Part shown: one piece after another, positions 28,393 to 38,127 of the stretch
How positions within the stretch are numbered: position 1 is the first letter of the stretch
Layout: each line of letters starts with the position of its first letter
Source of the DNA: Acinetobacter rongchengensis
GTDB taxonomy: Bacteria > Pseudomonadota > Gammaproteobacteria > Pseudomonadales > Moraxellaceae
Length of the DNA stretch: 64,000 nt
NCBI RefSeq assembly: GCF_003611475.1
Contig: NZ_RAXT01000001.1
Coordinates: 217,981 to 281,980, forward strand
Direction of reading: 5' to 3'
Notes under the pieces: generated by a model
Databases searched by the model: none
The model's input: the letters and a program-made list of their open reading frames with translations, nothing else
Told to the model about the DNA's origin: nothing
Translations under genes and position numbers: made by a program

Positions 28393-28511
28393 GCCCTTTC
28401 TCTTGAGCCATATAAGGCTCAGGTTAAGGTTAGGATGAAGGATTATCATATAAACCCTCTCCCTCTTGTTGTACGTAATAATGCTCATTCCTTTAAACAA
28501 AAGGGAATTTC
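28393..28511. repeat. Dispersed intergenic inverted repeat, copy 2
   Basis: This is the reverse-oriented relative of the element at 2364-2475. Shared blocks, read on the minus strand here, include GAGGGAGAGGGTTTATATG, CATCCTAACCTTAACCTGAG and GGCTCAAGAGAAAGGG. It lies in the spacer between pyrF and the fimbrial operon. It is diverged from copy 1 in one arm, so neither copy looks recently mobile. Confidence 0.7.
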
Positions 28512-29212
28512 CGGTTATCAATAAATGCTGATCACCATTCGACTTACTCAAAAAGTCTATAAAAACTCAAGTGAACAAAAAGCTATATTAATCCACTAAA
28601 AAAACTAGATAATACAGACTCTTTTTTGCATAAATGTATTCTCTTTTACTCATGTTTACACTTTATTACTTAGAATAATTACTCTAAATATTTTTGTAAT
28701 ATATAATAAAAAATAATCATTTAATGTATTTAAATTAATCTGACTCAGAAAACGATAAAATGAATAAATAATAAGCTGAAAATGTTTTCAAATATTATTG
28801 TTTTATTTAATACCTTAATAATTTTTATTTAAAAATCATTAATTAACAATTAAGTAAATCTAAATAAAAATTCAATTTCAAAGTATTCCGTGATTAAATT
28901 GGCAAAAGCTGACATTTTTTGTCATTCATTTAATAGTAAATTTTAAAACTTATAATTCGGTAAAATATATTAAAAAATATAATTATATATTTGTATTTAT
29001 TACATTATTTCAACCAATATTTTTACATTACCACAATTATTACCAGACATAAATTAGCCTATTAACAAAAAAAGTGATTTTTATCACAATTTTTATTACC
29101 ATTCGTCAGAAAAAATTTATATTAGGCATGAAATGTTTAGCTCTAAACAGAAAAATTCCTTGTTAGAAATATGTGAATGAGGAACTGTTCAATTATTTTT
29201 GAGAGAATCTCC
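28512..29212. other. Very AT-rich leader of the fimbrial operon
   Basis: About 700 bases, visibly the most AT-rich part of the window, with many runs of A and T and no gene of useful length. Such DNA is typical of H-NS-silenced promoter regions. A CRP/Vfr-like palindrome lies at 29072-29089. I see no invertible-element repeats flanking the promoter, and no recombinase gene is nearby. Confidence 0.5.
29072..29089 (+). promoter_or_regulatory. CRP/Vfr-like binding site
   Basis: The palindrome AAGTGATTTTTATCACAA fits the CRP pattern GTGA-N6-TCAC with both half-sites perfect. It lies about 125 bases before the start of the major fimbrial subunit, suggesting cAMP-dependent control of the operon; inferred. 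Confidence 0.5.
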
Positions 29213-29746
29213 ATGAAAAAATTTCAATTAGGCTTAGCGGTAATCAGCTTTGGTTTAGCATCTTCTACTGTTTTCGCTGCTCCTGATGGAACTGTAACGA
29301 TTACGGGTAAAGTAGTAGATCAAACTTGTACACTTGGTGGTACAAATGGTAACTATACTGTCGTTTTACCTACAGTTGGTAAATCAACTTTGGCAACTGC
29401 TGGTACAACCACTGGTGACACTAAATTCACGATTAACTTAACCAACTGCCCTACTGGCAATATTGGTGTATATTATGACAACACCAATACAAATATCACT
29501 ACAAATGGCCGCTTAAAAAATACGATTGCAGGCGGTTCAAATGTAGAAATTCAACTATTAAACTCTACAAAAGCAGTCATTGATCTAACTAAAGATCGTG
29601 GAACTCAAGGTGCTTTAGCTGTTGCATCATCTGGTGGTGTTGCTAATATTGATTTCTACGCTCGTTATTATGCAACTGCTGCTGTTTCTGCTGCAACTGT
29701 TGGTGATGTAAGCACTACAGCTACATATTATGTGGTTTATCCATAA
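29213..29746 (+). CDS. Major fimbrial subunit (type 1 fimbriae-like)
   Basis: This 177-residue secreted pilin has a signal peptide with likely cleavage after VFA (residue 22) and then the mature start APDGTVTITGKVVDQTC. The two cysteines expected in a chaperone-usher pilin are present (QTCTLGG and LTNCPTG). The donor-strand N-terminus and the C-terminal beta strand ending ATYYVVYP fit an Ig-like pilin fold lacking its last strand. The start is ATG 29213, after GAGAG; a frame open from 29177 adds 12 residues upstream of the signal peptide and is not used. It leads a four-gene operon with chaperone, usher and adhesin. Confidence 0.9.
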   Translation: MKKFQLGLAVISFGLASSTVFAAPDGTVTITGKVVDQTCTLGGTNGNYTVVLPTVGKSTLATAGTTTGDTKFTINLTNCPTGNIGVYYDNTNTNITTNGRLKNTIAGGSNVEIQLLNSTKAVIDLTKDRGTQGALAVASSGGVANIDFYARYYATAAVSAATVGDVSTTATYYVVYP

Positions 29747-29816
29747 TAAATTTGTACTTTCAAAACATACATAAGTCTGCTAAATAGCAGACTTATGCTT
29801 TCTACAAGGATTTGAA

Positions 29817-30524
29817 ATGAACAAAAGACTTCTAACTTCATCATTATTAATGTTATCTAGCATATTTTCTACTGTACAAGCGGGTATTGTAATTACAGGT
29901 ACGCGTGTGATTTATCCAAGTGATAAAGAGTTTGTATCGGTACAGTTAAGCAATGTTGGTGATAAAGTTGCCTTAGTTCAGTCTTGGGTAGATACCAAAG
30001 ATTCCACAGCAGATCCTACAACAACCAAAGCGCCATTTATTGTCACCCCTCCTATTACAACCGTTGATGCCAATAAAGGACAATCTTTACGTGTTATTTT
30101 TAATCAAAAAGAAAAACTTGCAACTGACAGAGAAAGTTTATTTTGGTTGAATGTCCTTGATATCCCTGCTAAACCTGAAGCAGAGAACGTTAATTATTTA
30201 CAATTCGCGATTCGTAGCCGCTTAAAACTTTTTTATCGACCAACAGGGCTTAAAATTGAACAGCAACAAGCTTTTGGAAAAGTTCAAGTGCAACGTATGG
30301 GCAATCGTCTAGAGATTAACAACCCGACACCGTATTACTTAAACTTTGGTAAATCTAATCTGGTTTTAAAAAATAGCAATCTGAGCGAAATTACATCACT
30401 CACTTATATAGAACCCTTTTCCAAACAACAAATCAATCTTGATCATTTAGAGAATGCTAAATCTGTACAGCTTTCTTTTATCAATGACTATGGCTCACTC
30501 TTTACAATCGAAAAGACCTTTTAA
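29817..30524 (+). CDS. Fimbrial periplasmic chaperone, PapD/FimC family
   Basis: This 235-residue periplasmic chaperone has a signal peptide (cleavage after VQA, about residue 22) and two Ig-like domains. The N-terminal domain contains the GTRVIYPSDKEFVSVQLSN strand; the F1-G1 loop region is visible as FWLNVLDIPAKP, with the conserved Pro residues, followed by the LQFAIRSRLKLFYRP strand that opens domain two. It holds pilin subunits by donor-strand complementation and passes them to the usher. It follows the major subunit by 70 bases and precedes the usher by 27. Conservation is strong across the expected motif positions. Confidence 0.92.
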   Translation: MNKRLLTSSLLMLSSIFSTVQAGIVITGTRVIYPSDKEFVSVQLSNVGDKVALVQSWVDTKDSTADPTTTKAPFIVTPPITTVDANKGQSLRVIFNQKEKLATDRESLFWLNVLDIPAKPEAENVNYLQFAIRSRLKLFYRPTGLKIEQQQAFGKVQVQRMGNRLEINNPTPYYLNFGKSNLVLKNSNLSEITSLTYIEPFSKQQINLDHLENAKSVQLSFINDYGSLFTIEKTF

Positions 30525-30551
30525 CCCCCCTATTCAATTGGAGACTGTTTT

Positions 30552-33053
30552 TTGAAACATTTAAAACTTAGATATAGTGCTTTAGCGCTAAGCTTATATC
30601 TTTGTCATCAAAATGTTGTTGCGCAATCTCCTCAATTTGATAATAGTTTCTTATACGGTCAAAATAGTAAAAATATCGATATCGAAAAAATAATTTCGAG
30701 CGATAAAGTTGCTCCCAATGATTATATTCTTGATCTTTATTTAAATGATCGCTATATCACCCGTTCTGTTGTGCATATTACAGATGATCCTAACGACCCT
30801 CAGAAGCAGCGTTATTGTATTCCTAGAAATACTGTGAAGCAGTTAGATTTCAATACCAAGTTGATTGATTTAGATCAAGTCACATCCGACTGTATCGACA
30901 CTCGTCTAATGAATCATGTGGTTTTTTGGAAGCTCAATATGGCTGAGCAACGCGTTAATATTACCAGCCCTCAAAATATGCTCAATGAAAGACCTTTAGG
31001 CTACATCGATCCATCATTATGGGAAGATGGCGGCAATAGTGGTTTTTTAAAATATTACTACAACTATTACAATTCTGATTATGGTCAGAATAATCAACAA
31101 GACTCGAGCTTTTTAAATCTGAATGCTGGAGTTAACTTAGGTGAATGGCAATTCCGTCATTCAGGCAGTACCAGTTTTAGCAATGAAAATAACACCGAAC
31201 AATATGTCAGTTATGAAAATAAACTCTTGCGTGTTTTACCAAGTATCAAATCACAACTGACTCTCGGTGATTTTTATACCAATACTAAAACAATCAATAG
31301 TAATTCAAGCTTTGCTGTTCGTGGCGTGCAAATTGCCAGTGATGATCGCATGTTGCCCGTCTCTCTACAAAGTTATGCACCCAACATTACTGGCTATGCC
31401 AAGGGTAATGCCCTTGTTCGTGTACGTCAAAATCAACAGATTATTCTAGAGCGTACCGTTCCTGCTGGTGCATTTAATATTACAGATCTACAAACACCAG
31501 GTACAGGCGGCACATTAACCGTTGATGTCGTTGAAGCCAATGGTGAAACTCATAGCTTTGATTTACCATATAACAGCTACATACAAACCATACGCGCCGA
31601 TCAATTTAGATATCAGCTTGCGCTAGGCAGTTTCCGTCAAAATGATAAAGCTTATGATGAACAATTAATCAATGCATCTTTTGATTATGGTCTGAATAAT
31701 TTTATGTCACTGAGCAGTGCTGGACTTATCAGCAAACATTATCAATCTTTTATCCTAGGTACAGCACTTAATACACAGATTGGTGGTTTTGCATTTGAAG
31801 GAAATTATGTAAAGGCTGATTTCAATGAATCCAATCAAAATTTGGATAGCTTTCTTGTAAATATGCGCTACAACCTTGCTATGAATGGTGCAAAAACCAA
31901 TATCAGTATCAATAGTTCATATTATAACAATGACCAATATTATTCATTTGATGAGGCCATGCAAAGTCGTTATACACAAAATAATGCATTCTCAATTGCA
32001 CTGAATGGTCGCCCAAAAACCTCAAATTACATCCAATTGACACAAAACTTAGGTCAATCCTATGGTGCATTGTCAGTCAATTATTCACAATATAAATTCT
32101 GGCACGCAGACAATAAACAAAACTCATTGCAGCTTAGTTATAGCAATAACTACAAAGGCATCAGTTATTACTTTGGCTTACAACGTACCGAAAATGACCA
32201 ATACCAATCCGACAAAGATACTCAATACTTTTTGAATGTAAACATTCCACTGTCATTTAAGAAGCAAACTAGTAATCTTCGATTAAGCAGTGAACTCTAC
32301 CCAGATAATAATTCACTCAATACCAATCAAATTGGTTTATTTGGTAGTTGGGGTGAAAATCAACAACTTGGCTACAATATAAATTATTCTAATAGTAAAA
32401 ACACAGACTTATTGAGTGGTTCATTAAGTTATAAAACCAGCCCCGTTTATTTGGCATCAACATATACCACAGATTTTGATGCACAACGCCAATATTCAGT
32501 TCAAGCTCAAGGCGCAATTGTCGCTCACCGACACGGTATCACTTTAAGCAATGATTTAAATGATACTTATGCAATTATTCATGCAAAAGGACTAGAAGGG
32601 ATCAGTCTATTAAGTGGTAACAATATCAAAGTTGACCGTTGGGGAAATGCGATTCTCCCCTACTTAAATCCGTATCAATATAATAGTATCGCCTTAAATC
32701 CGAATACCATTCCTTTAAATACAGAAGTGAATGCTACAGAACTACAGGTCATACCTAAATCTAATGCCAGTATTTTAGTCGATTTTAAAGCATTGAAAAG
32801 CAATAAAGCATTAATTGAACTCATACATCATGATTCCGTCATTCCAATGGGTGCTCAAGTGTTAGATGCATCGAATCATGTGGTTGCTAGCGTTGGGCAA
32901 GGTCAGCAAATTTTTATTTCCAGCCTTAAAGCTGGAACCTATAGCATCAACTGGAATAATTCAAATACTTGCCAATTTAATATTTCAGATGAAATGTTAA
33001 AACAAAGTCAGCATCAAATCCCTTTTGCTAGTTTTAGCACTGTATGCAAATAG
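30552..33053 (+). CDS. Outer membrane fimbrial usher, FimD/PapC family
   Basis: This 833-residue outer-membrane usher has a signal peptide (cleavage near VVA, residue 24), an N-terminal periplasmic domain (about 25-150) that binds chaperone-subunit complexes, a 24-strand barrel with plug domain, and C-terminal domains with Cys near the end. Family text is clear in TLGDFYTNTKTINSNSSFAVRGVQIASDD, the SYAPNITGYAKGNALVRV segment, VPAGAFNITDL and DGGNSGFLKYYYN. The start is a TTG at 30552 with GGAG about 10 bases upstream; no ATG fits better. A C-terminal cysteine pair is visible (residues NTCQF and STVCK). It is a full-length protein. Confidence 0.93.
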   Translation: MKHLKLRYSALALSLYLCHQNVVAQSPQFDNSFLYGQNSKNIDIEKIISSDKVAPNDYILDLYLNDRYITRSVVHITDDPNDPQKQRYCIPRNTVKQLDFNTKLIDLDQVTSDCIDTRLMNHVVFWKLNMAEQRVNITSPQNMLNERPLGYIDPSLWEDGGNSGFLKYYYNYYNSDYGQNNQQDSSFLNLNAGVNLGEWQFRHSGSTSFSNENNTEQYVSYENKLLRVLPSIKSQLTLGDFYTNTKTINSNSSFAVRGVQIASDDRMLPVSLQSYAPNITGYAKGNALVRVRQNQQIILERTVPAGAFNITDLQTPGTGGTLTVDVVEANGETHSFDLPYNSYIQTIRADQFRYQLALGSFRQNDKAYDEQLINASFDYGLNNFMSLSSAGLISKHYQSFILGTALNTQIGGFAFEGNYVKADFNESNQNLDSFLVNMRYNLAMNGAKTNISINSSYYNNDQYYSFDEAMQSRYTQNNAFSIALNGRPKTSNYIQLTQNLGQSYGALSVNYSQYKFWHADNKQNSLQLSYSNNYKGISYYFGLQRTENDQYQSDKDTQYFLNVNIPLSFKKQTSNLRLSSELYPDNNSLNTNQIGLFGSWGENQQLGYNINYSNSKNTDLLSGSLSYKTSPVYLASTYTTDFDAQRQYSVQAQGAIVAHRHGITLSNDLNDTYAIIHAKGLEGISLLSGNNIKVDRWGNAILPYLNPYQYNSIALNPNTIPLNTEVNATELQVIPKSNASILVDFKALKSNKALIELIHHDSVIPMGAQVLDASNHVVASVGQGQQIFISSLKAGTYSINWNNSNTCQFNISDEMLKQSQHQIPFASFSTVCK

Positions 33054-33071
33054 AATCATTGGAGCAGTTGA

Positions 33072-34130
33072 ATGTTTAAATATAAATTTTTATTTGCTTT
33101 ATTTACCCTACCTGCAAGTTATTCTGCATTTGCAAATTGTACTGTAGGAAGTAATTTTACTGGTGGCTATACCATGCCAACAATGTCTGCAACGACTACT
33201 AATATCAATAAATATGAAACCAGTTCCATTCAATCCAATACATCATCACGCGGCGTAGTTACGTCAGATTCAAGGATTTTTAATGTCTACTCTCCTTGTA
33301 CTGTGGGAGTCGATCGTACTGTTTTTGGTGCTGTTTTTAGTAATAATGTTACACAATTCAGCACAGATGTTTATCGCTTAAATGGCTATCCTTCACTTGG
33401 TGTCAAAGTAGAAATGGGTGACGCTCCCATGGCAGCCACTCTAAAAGTAGTCAGTACCGTGGAAACTCCTCTTTATCGCTATGCTGGTGATTCACATGGG
33501 GTAAAAATAAGAGTCACACTTTATGTTTTACCCAAAACAGCTGCCATGACCTCATACCCAACAACGATCAATCTAAGCAATCTCAGAATAGCAACCATCA
33601 GTTTAAAAAGAGTAAGTGATGGTACCCAAGCAGGTAATCCTATTCCCGTTTATATTAATGCAACAGTCAATATCACTGAAACGACTTGTACGCTGAGCCC
33701 AACGGATTACACAATCTCATTACCTGATGTCAGTATTCGCCAATTAGGCCTACCAGACAGTGAAACATCTTTAAGTAATAATACAGCAACATTAAGCATC
33801 AACTGTGCAAATTTAAATAATGGTGGTGGTCGTGAAATCAAAGCCTATATGACAGATACACTCAATCAGTCCAATGCAGGCAATGTATTACAAAATCAAA
33901 CTGGTGCAGGTTACGCAACAGGTGTAGGAATACGTCTACGTGATCAAAATAATAATATTATCAGTTTAGATCCCAACCAATCTGAAACAACAAATAAATG
34001 GACATTTGGAAATATGAATACGTCGTCAATTATTCAACACATTATTAAAGCTAATTACGTCAGAACCAACAATAAAGTCACACCCGGAACCGTTCATGCT
34101 CAAGCTTATCTCAATGTTGTTTATGATTAA
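33072..34130 (+). CDS. Two-domain fimbrial tip adhesin
   Basis: This 352-residue secreted protein has a signal peptide (cleavage after AFA, about residue 21) and a two-domain layout. The N-terminal part (about 22-195), with CTVGSNFTGGYTMP, many Thr and Ser, and a second Cys in YSPCTVGVDR, is the likely receptor-binding domain. The C-terminal part (about 200-352) is a pilin domain beginning with VNITETTCTLSPTDYTISLP, holding a second Cys in LSINCANLN and ending in HAQAYLNVVYD. It is the last gene of the operon and would cap the fimbria. Its receptor is not known. A strong terminator follows. Confidence 0.88.
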   Translation: MFKYKFLFALFTLPASYSAFANCTVGSNFTGGYTMPTMSATTTNINKYETSSIQSNTSSRGVVTSDSRIFNVYSPCTVGVDRTVFGAVFSNNVTQFSTDVYRLNGYPSLGVKVEMGDAPMAATLKVVSTVETPLYRYAGDSHGVKIRVTLYVLPKTAAMTSYPTTINLSNLRIATISLKRVSDGTQAGNPIPVYINATVNITETTCTLSPTDYTISLPDVSIRQLGLPDSETSLSNNTATLSINCANLNNGGGREIKAYMTDTLNQSNAGNVLQNQTGAGYATGVGIRLRDQNNNIISLDPNQSETTNKWTFGNMNTSSIIQHIIKANYVRTNNKVTPGTVHAQAYLNVVYD

Positions 34131-34188
34131 TCTATAATTTTGCTTATCAATCATTCTGAATAAAACTGTTTTTTTAGTTGTTATAAAC

Positions 34189-34225
34189 AAAAAACTCCTT
34201 ATTTTCACCAATAAGGAGTTTTTTT
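34189..34225. terminator. Terminator of the fimbrial operon
   Basis: A stem, AAAAACTCCTTATT / AATAAGGAGTTTTT, is followed by T on the plus strand and by A-rich sequence on the other side; it serves the fimbrial operon and may serve the converging lapA-like gene. Confidence 0.85.
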
Positions 34226-34238
34226 GTTAGCACAGTGA

Positions 34239-34604
34239 TTAAAGAGGATTAGAGTTTTTATCTTGAGCGTGTATATCTAATACCGTCTTTTCATGACGTA
34301 CACTTGCAGCGGCTTCGGCTGCTGCCAATTGTGCAGTCTGAATTTGCTCCTTACGCAAATGATCAATATCTTTACGTAAGCGGCGAATTTCCCAGTTTGT
34401 TTGAAAAACGCGGAAAACTTGAACACCAATCAGCAATCCTAGAACAATACCAATCGCTAAGGTCAGCAAAAGCAATAAACCTAAGCGCATAGCAGGAACT
34501 TGAGTAAACCATAAGTCTACAGGTAATTCAGTACCATTGATCAGCACCAATGCCAGTGAATAAACAAACACCGCTACCAATAGTAGCCCTAAGATAAAAC
34601 GCAT
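34239..34604 (-). CDS. LapA domain-containing inner membrane protein
   Basis: This 121-residue protein has two N-terminal membrane helices (about residues 3-20 and 42-64) and a cytoplasmic coiled coil (about 68-110, WEIRRLRKDIDHLRKEQIQ), the plan of YciS/LapA. In E. coli LapA works with LapB (YciM) to control LpxC turnover and so lipopolysaccharide amount. There is no lapB next to it in this window. It follows ihfB by 23 bases on the minus strand, as in many gammaproteobacteria (rpsA-ihfB-lapA order), and is probably co-transcribed with it. The family match is good, but the role in Acinetobacter lipooligosaccharide control is inferred. Confidence 0.87.
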   Translation of the reverse strand: MRFILGLLLVAVFVYSLALVLINGTELPVDLWFTQVPAMRLGLLLLLTLAIGIVLGLLIGVQVFRVFQTNWEIRRLRKDIDHLRKEQIQTAQLAAAEAAASVRHEKTVLDIHAQDKNSNPL

Positions 34605-34627
34605 AATTACCCCATTCGAATTTTTTA

Positions 34628-34930
34628 TTAGTTGGCAGACTCGTTTACTGCGTCACGTAGCGCCTTACCAGGTTTAAAGTGTGGTACAGCTTTTGCTGCT
34701 ACTTCTACAGATTTACCTGTTTTCGGGTTACGACCTACACGTGGTTCACGGTGATGTAATGCAAAGCTACCAAACCCTCGAATCTCGATTCGATCATCCG
34801 AAGATAATGATGCTATCATTTGGTCAATCATGATCTTAACAGCTTCTTCAACTAAAGGCTCTGCTAAATGTGGATTCTTAAGAGCAATTCTTTCTATTAA
34901 GTCAGACTTATTAAGTGCTTCAGTTGTCAT
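34628..34930 (-). CDS. ihfB: Integration host factor beta subunit
   Basis: This 100-residue DNA-bending protein of the HU/IHF family carries the beta-subunit signatures [25 protein letters not shown] and the C-terminal [12 protein letters not shown]. The heterodimer with IhfA bends DNA at specific sites for replication, recombination and transcription. The Pro of the NPKTG tip intercalates into DNA. It sits between rpsA and the lapA-like gene, the usual gammaproteobacterial order. A strong terminator separates it from rpsA, so its own promoter must lie in the 160-base spacer upstream. Confidence 0.96.
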   Translation of the reverse strand: MTTEALNKSDLIERIALKNPHLAEPLVEEAVKIMIDQMIASLSSDDRIEIRGFGSFALHHREPRVGRNPKTGKSVEVAAKAVPHFKPGKALRDAVNESAN

Positions 34931-34991
34931 TTATGACCTCATTAATTTTAATGCTAATTGACATACACTAGATAATATCCTTTTTAAATAC

Positions 34992-35030
34992 AAAAAGGTA
35001 GCGCAGTAATCATATACTACGCTACCTTTT
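34992..35030 (-). terminator. Terminator of rpsA
   Basis: On the minus strand, AAAGGTAGCG and CGCTACCTTTTT form a long stem with a T-rich end. It lies 60 bases beyond the rpsA stop and upstream of ihfB. Confidence 0.75.
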
Positions 35031-35089
35031 ACAGTATTTGAATAAAAAATATTAATTAATTACATTAAATAATACTTCTTAACAATAAC

Positions 35090-36769
35090 TTAGTGGTTCA
35101 TTTGCGCTTTGATCAAGTCACCAATCGTCTTAGGACCGTTTTCTTGACCATTTGCAGTTGTTGTTTTCAAGTTAGCAACTGCTTCTTTCTCTTCAGCTTC
35201 GTCTTTCGCTTTAATCGACAAATTGATAGAACGTGATTTACGATCTACATTGATGATTTTAGCTTCAACTTCTTGACCCACTTCTAAGAATTTAGTTGCA
35301 TCTTCAACGCGATCACGGTTGATTTCAGATGCTTTCAAAGAAGCTTCAACTTCGTCAGCCAACTTAACAGTCGCACCTTTAGCATCAACAGCAGTTACTG
35401 TACCTTTAACCAACGCACCACGTTCGTTAGCAGCTAAGAAGTCATTGAACGGATCGTTGTTCAATTGCTTGATACCAAGACTGATACGGTTACCTTCAGC
35501 ATCTACAGATAAGATAACTGCTTCAACTGTGTCACCTTTCTTGTAACGACGAATTGCATCTTCGCCTTGTTCGTTCCAAGAAATATCAGACAAGTGAACT
35601 AGACCATCGATACCGCCTGGTAAACCGATGAAGATACCGAAGTCAGTGATTGACTTGATCGTACCAGAAACTTTTTCACCCTTGTCGTGTGACTTAGAGA
35701 ATTCTTCCCATGGGTTCGCACGAGTTTGTTTGATACCAAGAGAAATACGACGACGCTCTTCATCAACTTCAAGAACCATAACATCAACTTCGTCACCAAT
35801 CTGAACAACTTTAGATGGGTGGATGTTTTTGTTTGTATGATCCATTTCTGAAACGTGTACTAAGCCTTCAACGCCTTCAGCGATTTCAGCGAAGCAACCG
35901 TAGTCAGTTAAGTTCGTTACACGCGCTTTAACGATAGAACCTTTAGGGTAACGGTTCATGATCGCTAACCAAGGATCTTCGCCTAATTGCTTAAGACCTA
36001 AAGATACACGGTTACGTTCTTTATCAAACTTAAGTACTTTAACAGTAACTTCTTGACCCACTTCAACAACTTCTGAAGGGTGTTTGATGCGTTTCCAAGC
36101 CATATCTGTGATATGTAGAAGACCATCAATACCGCCAAGATCAACGAATGCACCGTAATCAGTAAGGTTCTTAATTGTACCTGTAACTGTTTGACCTTCT
36201 TCAAGCTGAGAAAGTAATGCTTCACGGTCAGCTGAAGATTCAGCTTCCATAACAGCACGACGAGATACAACAACGTTGTTACGTTTAGCATCAAGTTTGA
36301 TTACTTTGAACTCTAACTCTTTACCTTCAAGGTGAGTCGTATCACGGATAGGACGAGTATCTACCAATGAACCTGGTAAGAATGCACGAACTGGACCGAT
36401 GTCAACAGTGAAACCGCCTTTAACCTTACCAGAAATAACACCAGTAACGATTTCGCCGTCTTCAAAGATTTTTTCAAGCTTAGTCCAAGTCTCAGCACGT
36501 TTCGCTTTTTCACGTGATAAAACTGTTTGACCCATACCGTTGTCAAGCGCTTCAACAACAACATCAACAGTATCGCCAACTTGAACTTCAAGTTCACGTT
36601 GTTCGTTTAAGAATTCAGCACGTGATACAACGCCTTCAGATTTAAGGCCAGTATCTACAGTTACCCAGTCAGAATCGATACTAACAACGATACCTTGGAT
36701 GACTGCACCCTTTTCAACGTTGAGGTTTAATTCGCTTTCTTCAAAGAGGGCTGCAAAAGATTCGGTCAT
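35090..36769 (-). CDS. rpsA: 30S ribosomal protein S1
   Basis: This 559-residue protein has six S1 RNA-binding domains, close to the usual length of E. coli S1. The repeat units are visible as successive V-x-G-x-V-x-x-(I/L)-x-x-x-G-x-F/A-V segments, with [42 protein letters not shown] and [20 protein letters not shown] as the best examples. The first two, less conserved domains anchor S1 to the ribosome, and the later ones bind mRNA leaders. It follows cmk as in other gammaproteobacteria, with a 117-base spacer that may hold a promoter and autoregulatory leader. A terminator ends the unit. Confidence 0.97.
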   Translation of the reverse strand: MTESFAALFEESELNLNVEKGAVIQGIVVSIDSDWVTVDTGLKSEGVVSRAEFLNEQRELEVQVGDTVDVVVEALDNGMGQTVLSREKAKRAETWTKLEKIFEDGEIVTGVISGKVKGGFTVDIGPVRAFLPGSLVDTRPIRDTTHLEGKELEFKVIKLDAKRNNVVVSRRAVMEAESSADREALLSQLEEGQTVTGTIKNLTDYGAFVDLGGIDGLLHITDMAWKRIKHPSEVVEVGQEVTVKVLKFDKERNRVSLGLKQLGEDPWLAIMNRYPKGSIVKARVTNLTDYGCFAEIAEGVEGLVHVSEMDHTNKNIHPSKVVQIGDEVDVMVLEVDEERRRISLGIKQTRANPWEEFSKSHDKGEKVSGTIKSITDFGIFIGLPGGIDGLVHLSDISWNEQGEDAIRRYKKGDTVEAVILSVDAEGNRISLGIKQLNNDPFNDFLAANERGALVKGTVTAVDAKGATVKLADEVEASLKASEINRDRVEDATKFLEVGQEVEAKIINVDRKSRSINLSIKAKDEAEEKEAVANLKTTTANGQENGPKTIGDLIKAQMNH

Positions 36770-36886
36770 GATATACCTAGTAAAGTCAGCGGTCTTGGAT
36801 CAGACAAGGCCGGTTTAGTTAAACATCCACATAGTCCATATAGACTGATCAAGCTATGCTTCTGTTAATATTTGGTTAAATATTCG

Positions 36887-37576
36887 TTAGTTAGCTAATT
36901 TTGAGTCGACATAATCAGTCATTAACTGAAACACTTCATCAATATTCAAATTTGAACTATCAATTATATACGCATCAGTTGCTGGCTTGAGTGGAGCGAC
37001 AGTGCGTTCCATATCTCGCTTATCTCGAGCTTGTATATTTGCTAAAATGTCGCTTATTTTAACATCCAGCCCCATAGCCTGCAACTGTTTTACTCTCCGC
37101 TCAGCACGAGACTCAGCAGAAGCCGTTAAATAAATCTTGGCTTGAGCTTGTGGGAATATTGCTGTTGCCATATCTCGACCATCTGCAACCAAGCCTGGCG
37201 CTTGTGCAAATGCATATTGACGATCGACCAATGCAGCTCTAAGTGCAGGAATTGCAGCAACTTTTGAGGCAAACTCACCCACGCGTTCTGTACGAATTGT
37301 TTGGGTTACATCCTCACCATCGAGCAATATTTGCGTGCCCGATTCTGAGCTTTTAAAGACAATATCTAAATTTGTTGTAATTGTAACGCTTTGTTGAAGT
37401 GTAGCTTCATCATCCAAAGCATCCAAAAAGCCTTTTTGATGCAATGACAATCCGAGCAAACGATATAACGCACCTGAATCAAGTAAATGGAATTGATAAT
37501 GTGCTGCAAGTTTGGCAGCAAGTGTCCCCTTGCCTGAACCACTAGGACCGTCGATCGTGATAATTTGAATTGTCAT
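36887..37576 (-). CDS. cmk: Cytidylate kinase
   Basis: This 229-residue enzyme phosphorylates CMP and dCMP. The P-loop GPSGSGKGT is at residues 10-18; the Arg-Asp substrate-binding stretch lies in [14 protein letters not shown], and the lid region is [20 protein letters not shown]. The length matches the bacterial type with the extra CMP-binding insert. It is upstream of rpsA, a widely conserved pair in Gammaproteobacteria. The preceding gene encodes an SRPBCC-domain protein 11 bases away, so the two may share a transcript. Confidence 0.96.
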   Translation of the reverse strand: MTIQIITIDGPSGSGKGTLAAKLAAHYQFHLLDSGALYRLLGLSLHQKGFLDALDDEATLQQSVTITTNLDIVFKSSESGTQILLDGEDVTQTIRTERVGEFASKVAAIPALRAALVDRQYAFAQAPGLVADGRDMATAIFPQAQAKIYLTASAESRAERRVKQLQAMGLDVKISDILANIQARDKRDMERTVAPLKPATDAYIIDSSNLNIDEVFQLMTDYVDSKLAN

Positions 37577-37587
37577 TGTATTTCCAA

Positions 37588-38022
37588 TTAAACAAAAGAT
37601 TTTGCGAGTTTCTTAAAGCCAAGTGTAATCGCAAGTTTGAGCTGTGCAAGTATTAATTTACTTACAAATGGTGCACGTGCTTGTAATTCAATCGTATAAC
37701 TAACCAATGTTTTATTTGGAGAAATTTCACTAAACTCAATCATACCTAAGTGATGCTTAATCAGCGGATTATTAATTATTTTATATTCAATACGCTTATT
37801 TACATCCAGTAATGTAATTTGCTCTTGAATGGGTTTAATTGGGCCGAATCCCATACGGCGAATCGAACCTAAACCATCAGGACGTTCAGTATCTGCTGAA
37901 TCTTTTACACGCACAACCTGTACAGGTGCAAATGCGATATTATACGTTGCATGTTTTGAAAGTAAGTCAAACACTTGTGCTACAGGTGCATCAAACTCTT
38001 GTTTCACTTGAATTGAATTCAT
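37588..38022 (-). CDS. SRPBCC family protein, polyketide cyclase/START-like
   Basis: This 144-residue protein fits the SRPBCC/START helix-grip fold: an N-terminal strand with [24 protein letters not shown], several strands including [20 protein letters not shown], then [19 protein letters not shown] and a C-terminal long helix ([17 protein letters not shown]). Members bind hydrophobic ligands or act as cyclases; this one has no known role. It has no signal peptide. It ends 11 bases before cmk, so co-transcription is likely, but the functional link is unclear. Confidence 0.82.
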   Translation of the reverse strand: MNSIQVKQEFDAPVAQVFDLLSKHATYNIAFAPVQVVRVKDSADTERPDGLGSIRRMGFGPIKPIQEQITLLDVNKRIEYKIINNPLIKHHLGMIEFSEISPNKTLVSYTIELQARAPFVSKLILAQLKLAITLGFKKLAKSFV

Positions 38023-38127
38023 TGTCTTCGCCTTTGCTATATTTAGTTTTAGATAGGATGTTTTAAAAATAACGGTTTTTTGACAATTTAGATTGTCATT
38101 ATAAATCAGGATTATTCTAAATTATTT

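Noticed and set aside
28512..29212. Invertible promoter element for fimbrial phase variation
   Set aside because: I saw no pair of inverted repeats flanking the promoter, and there is no recombinase gene in the region.
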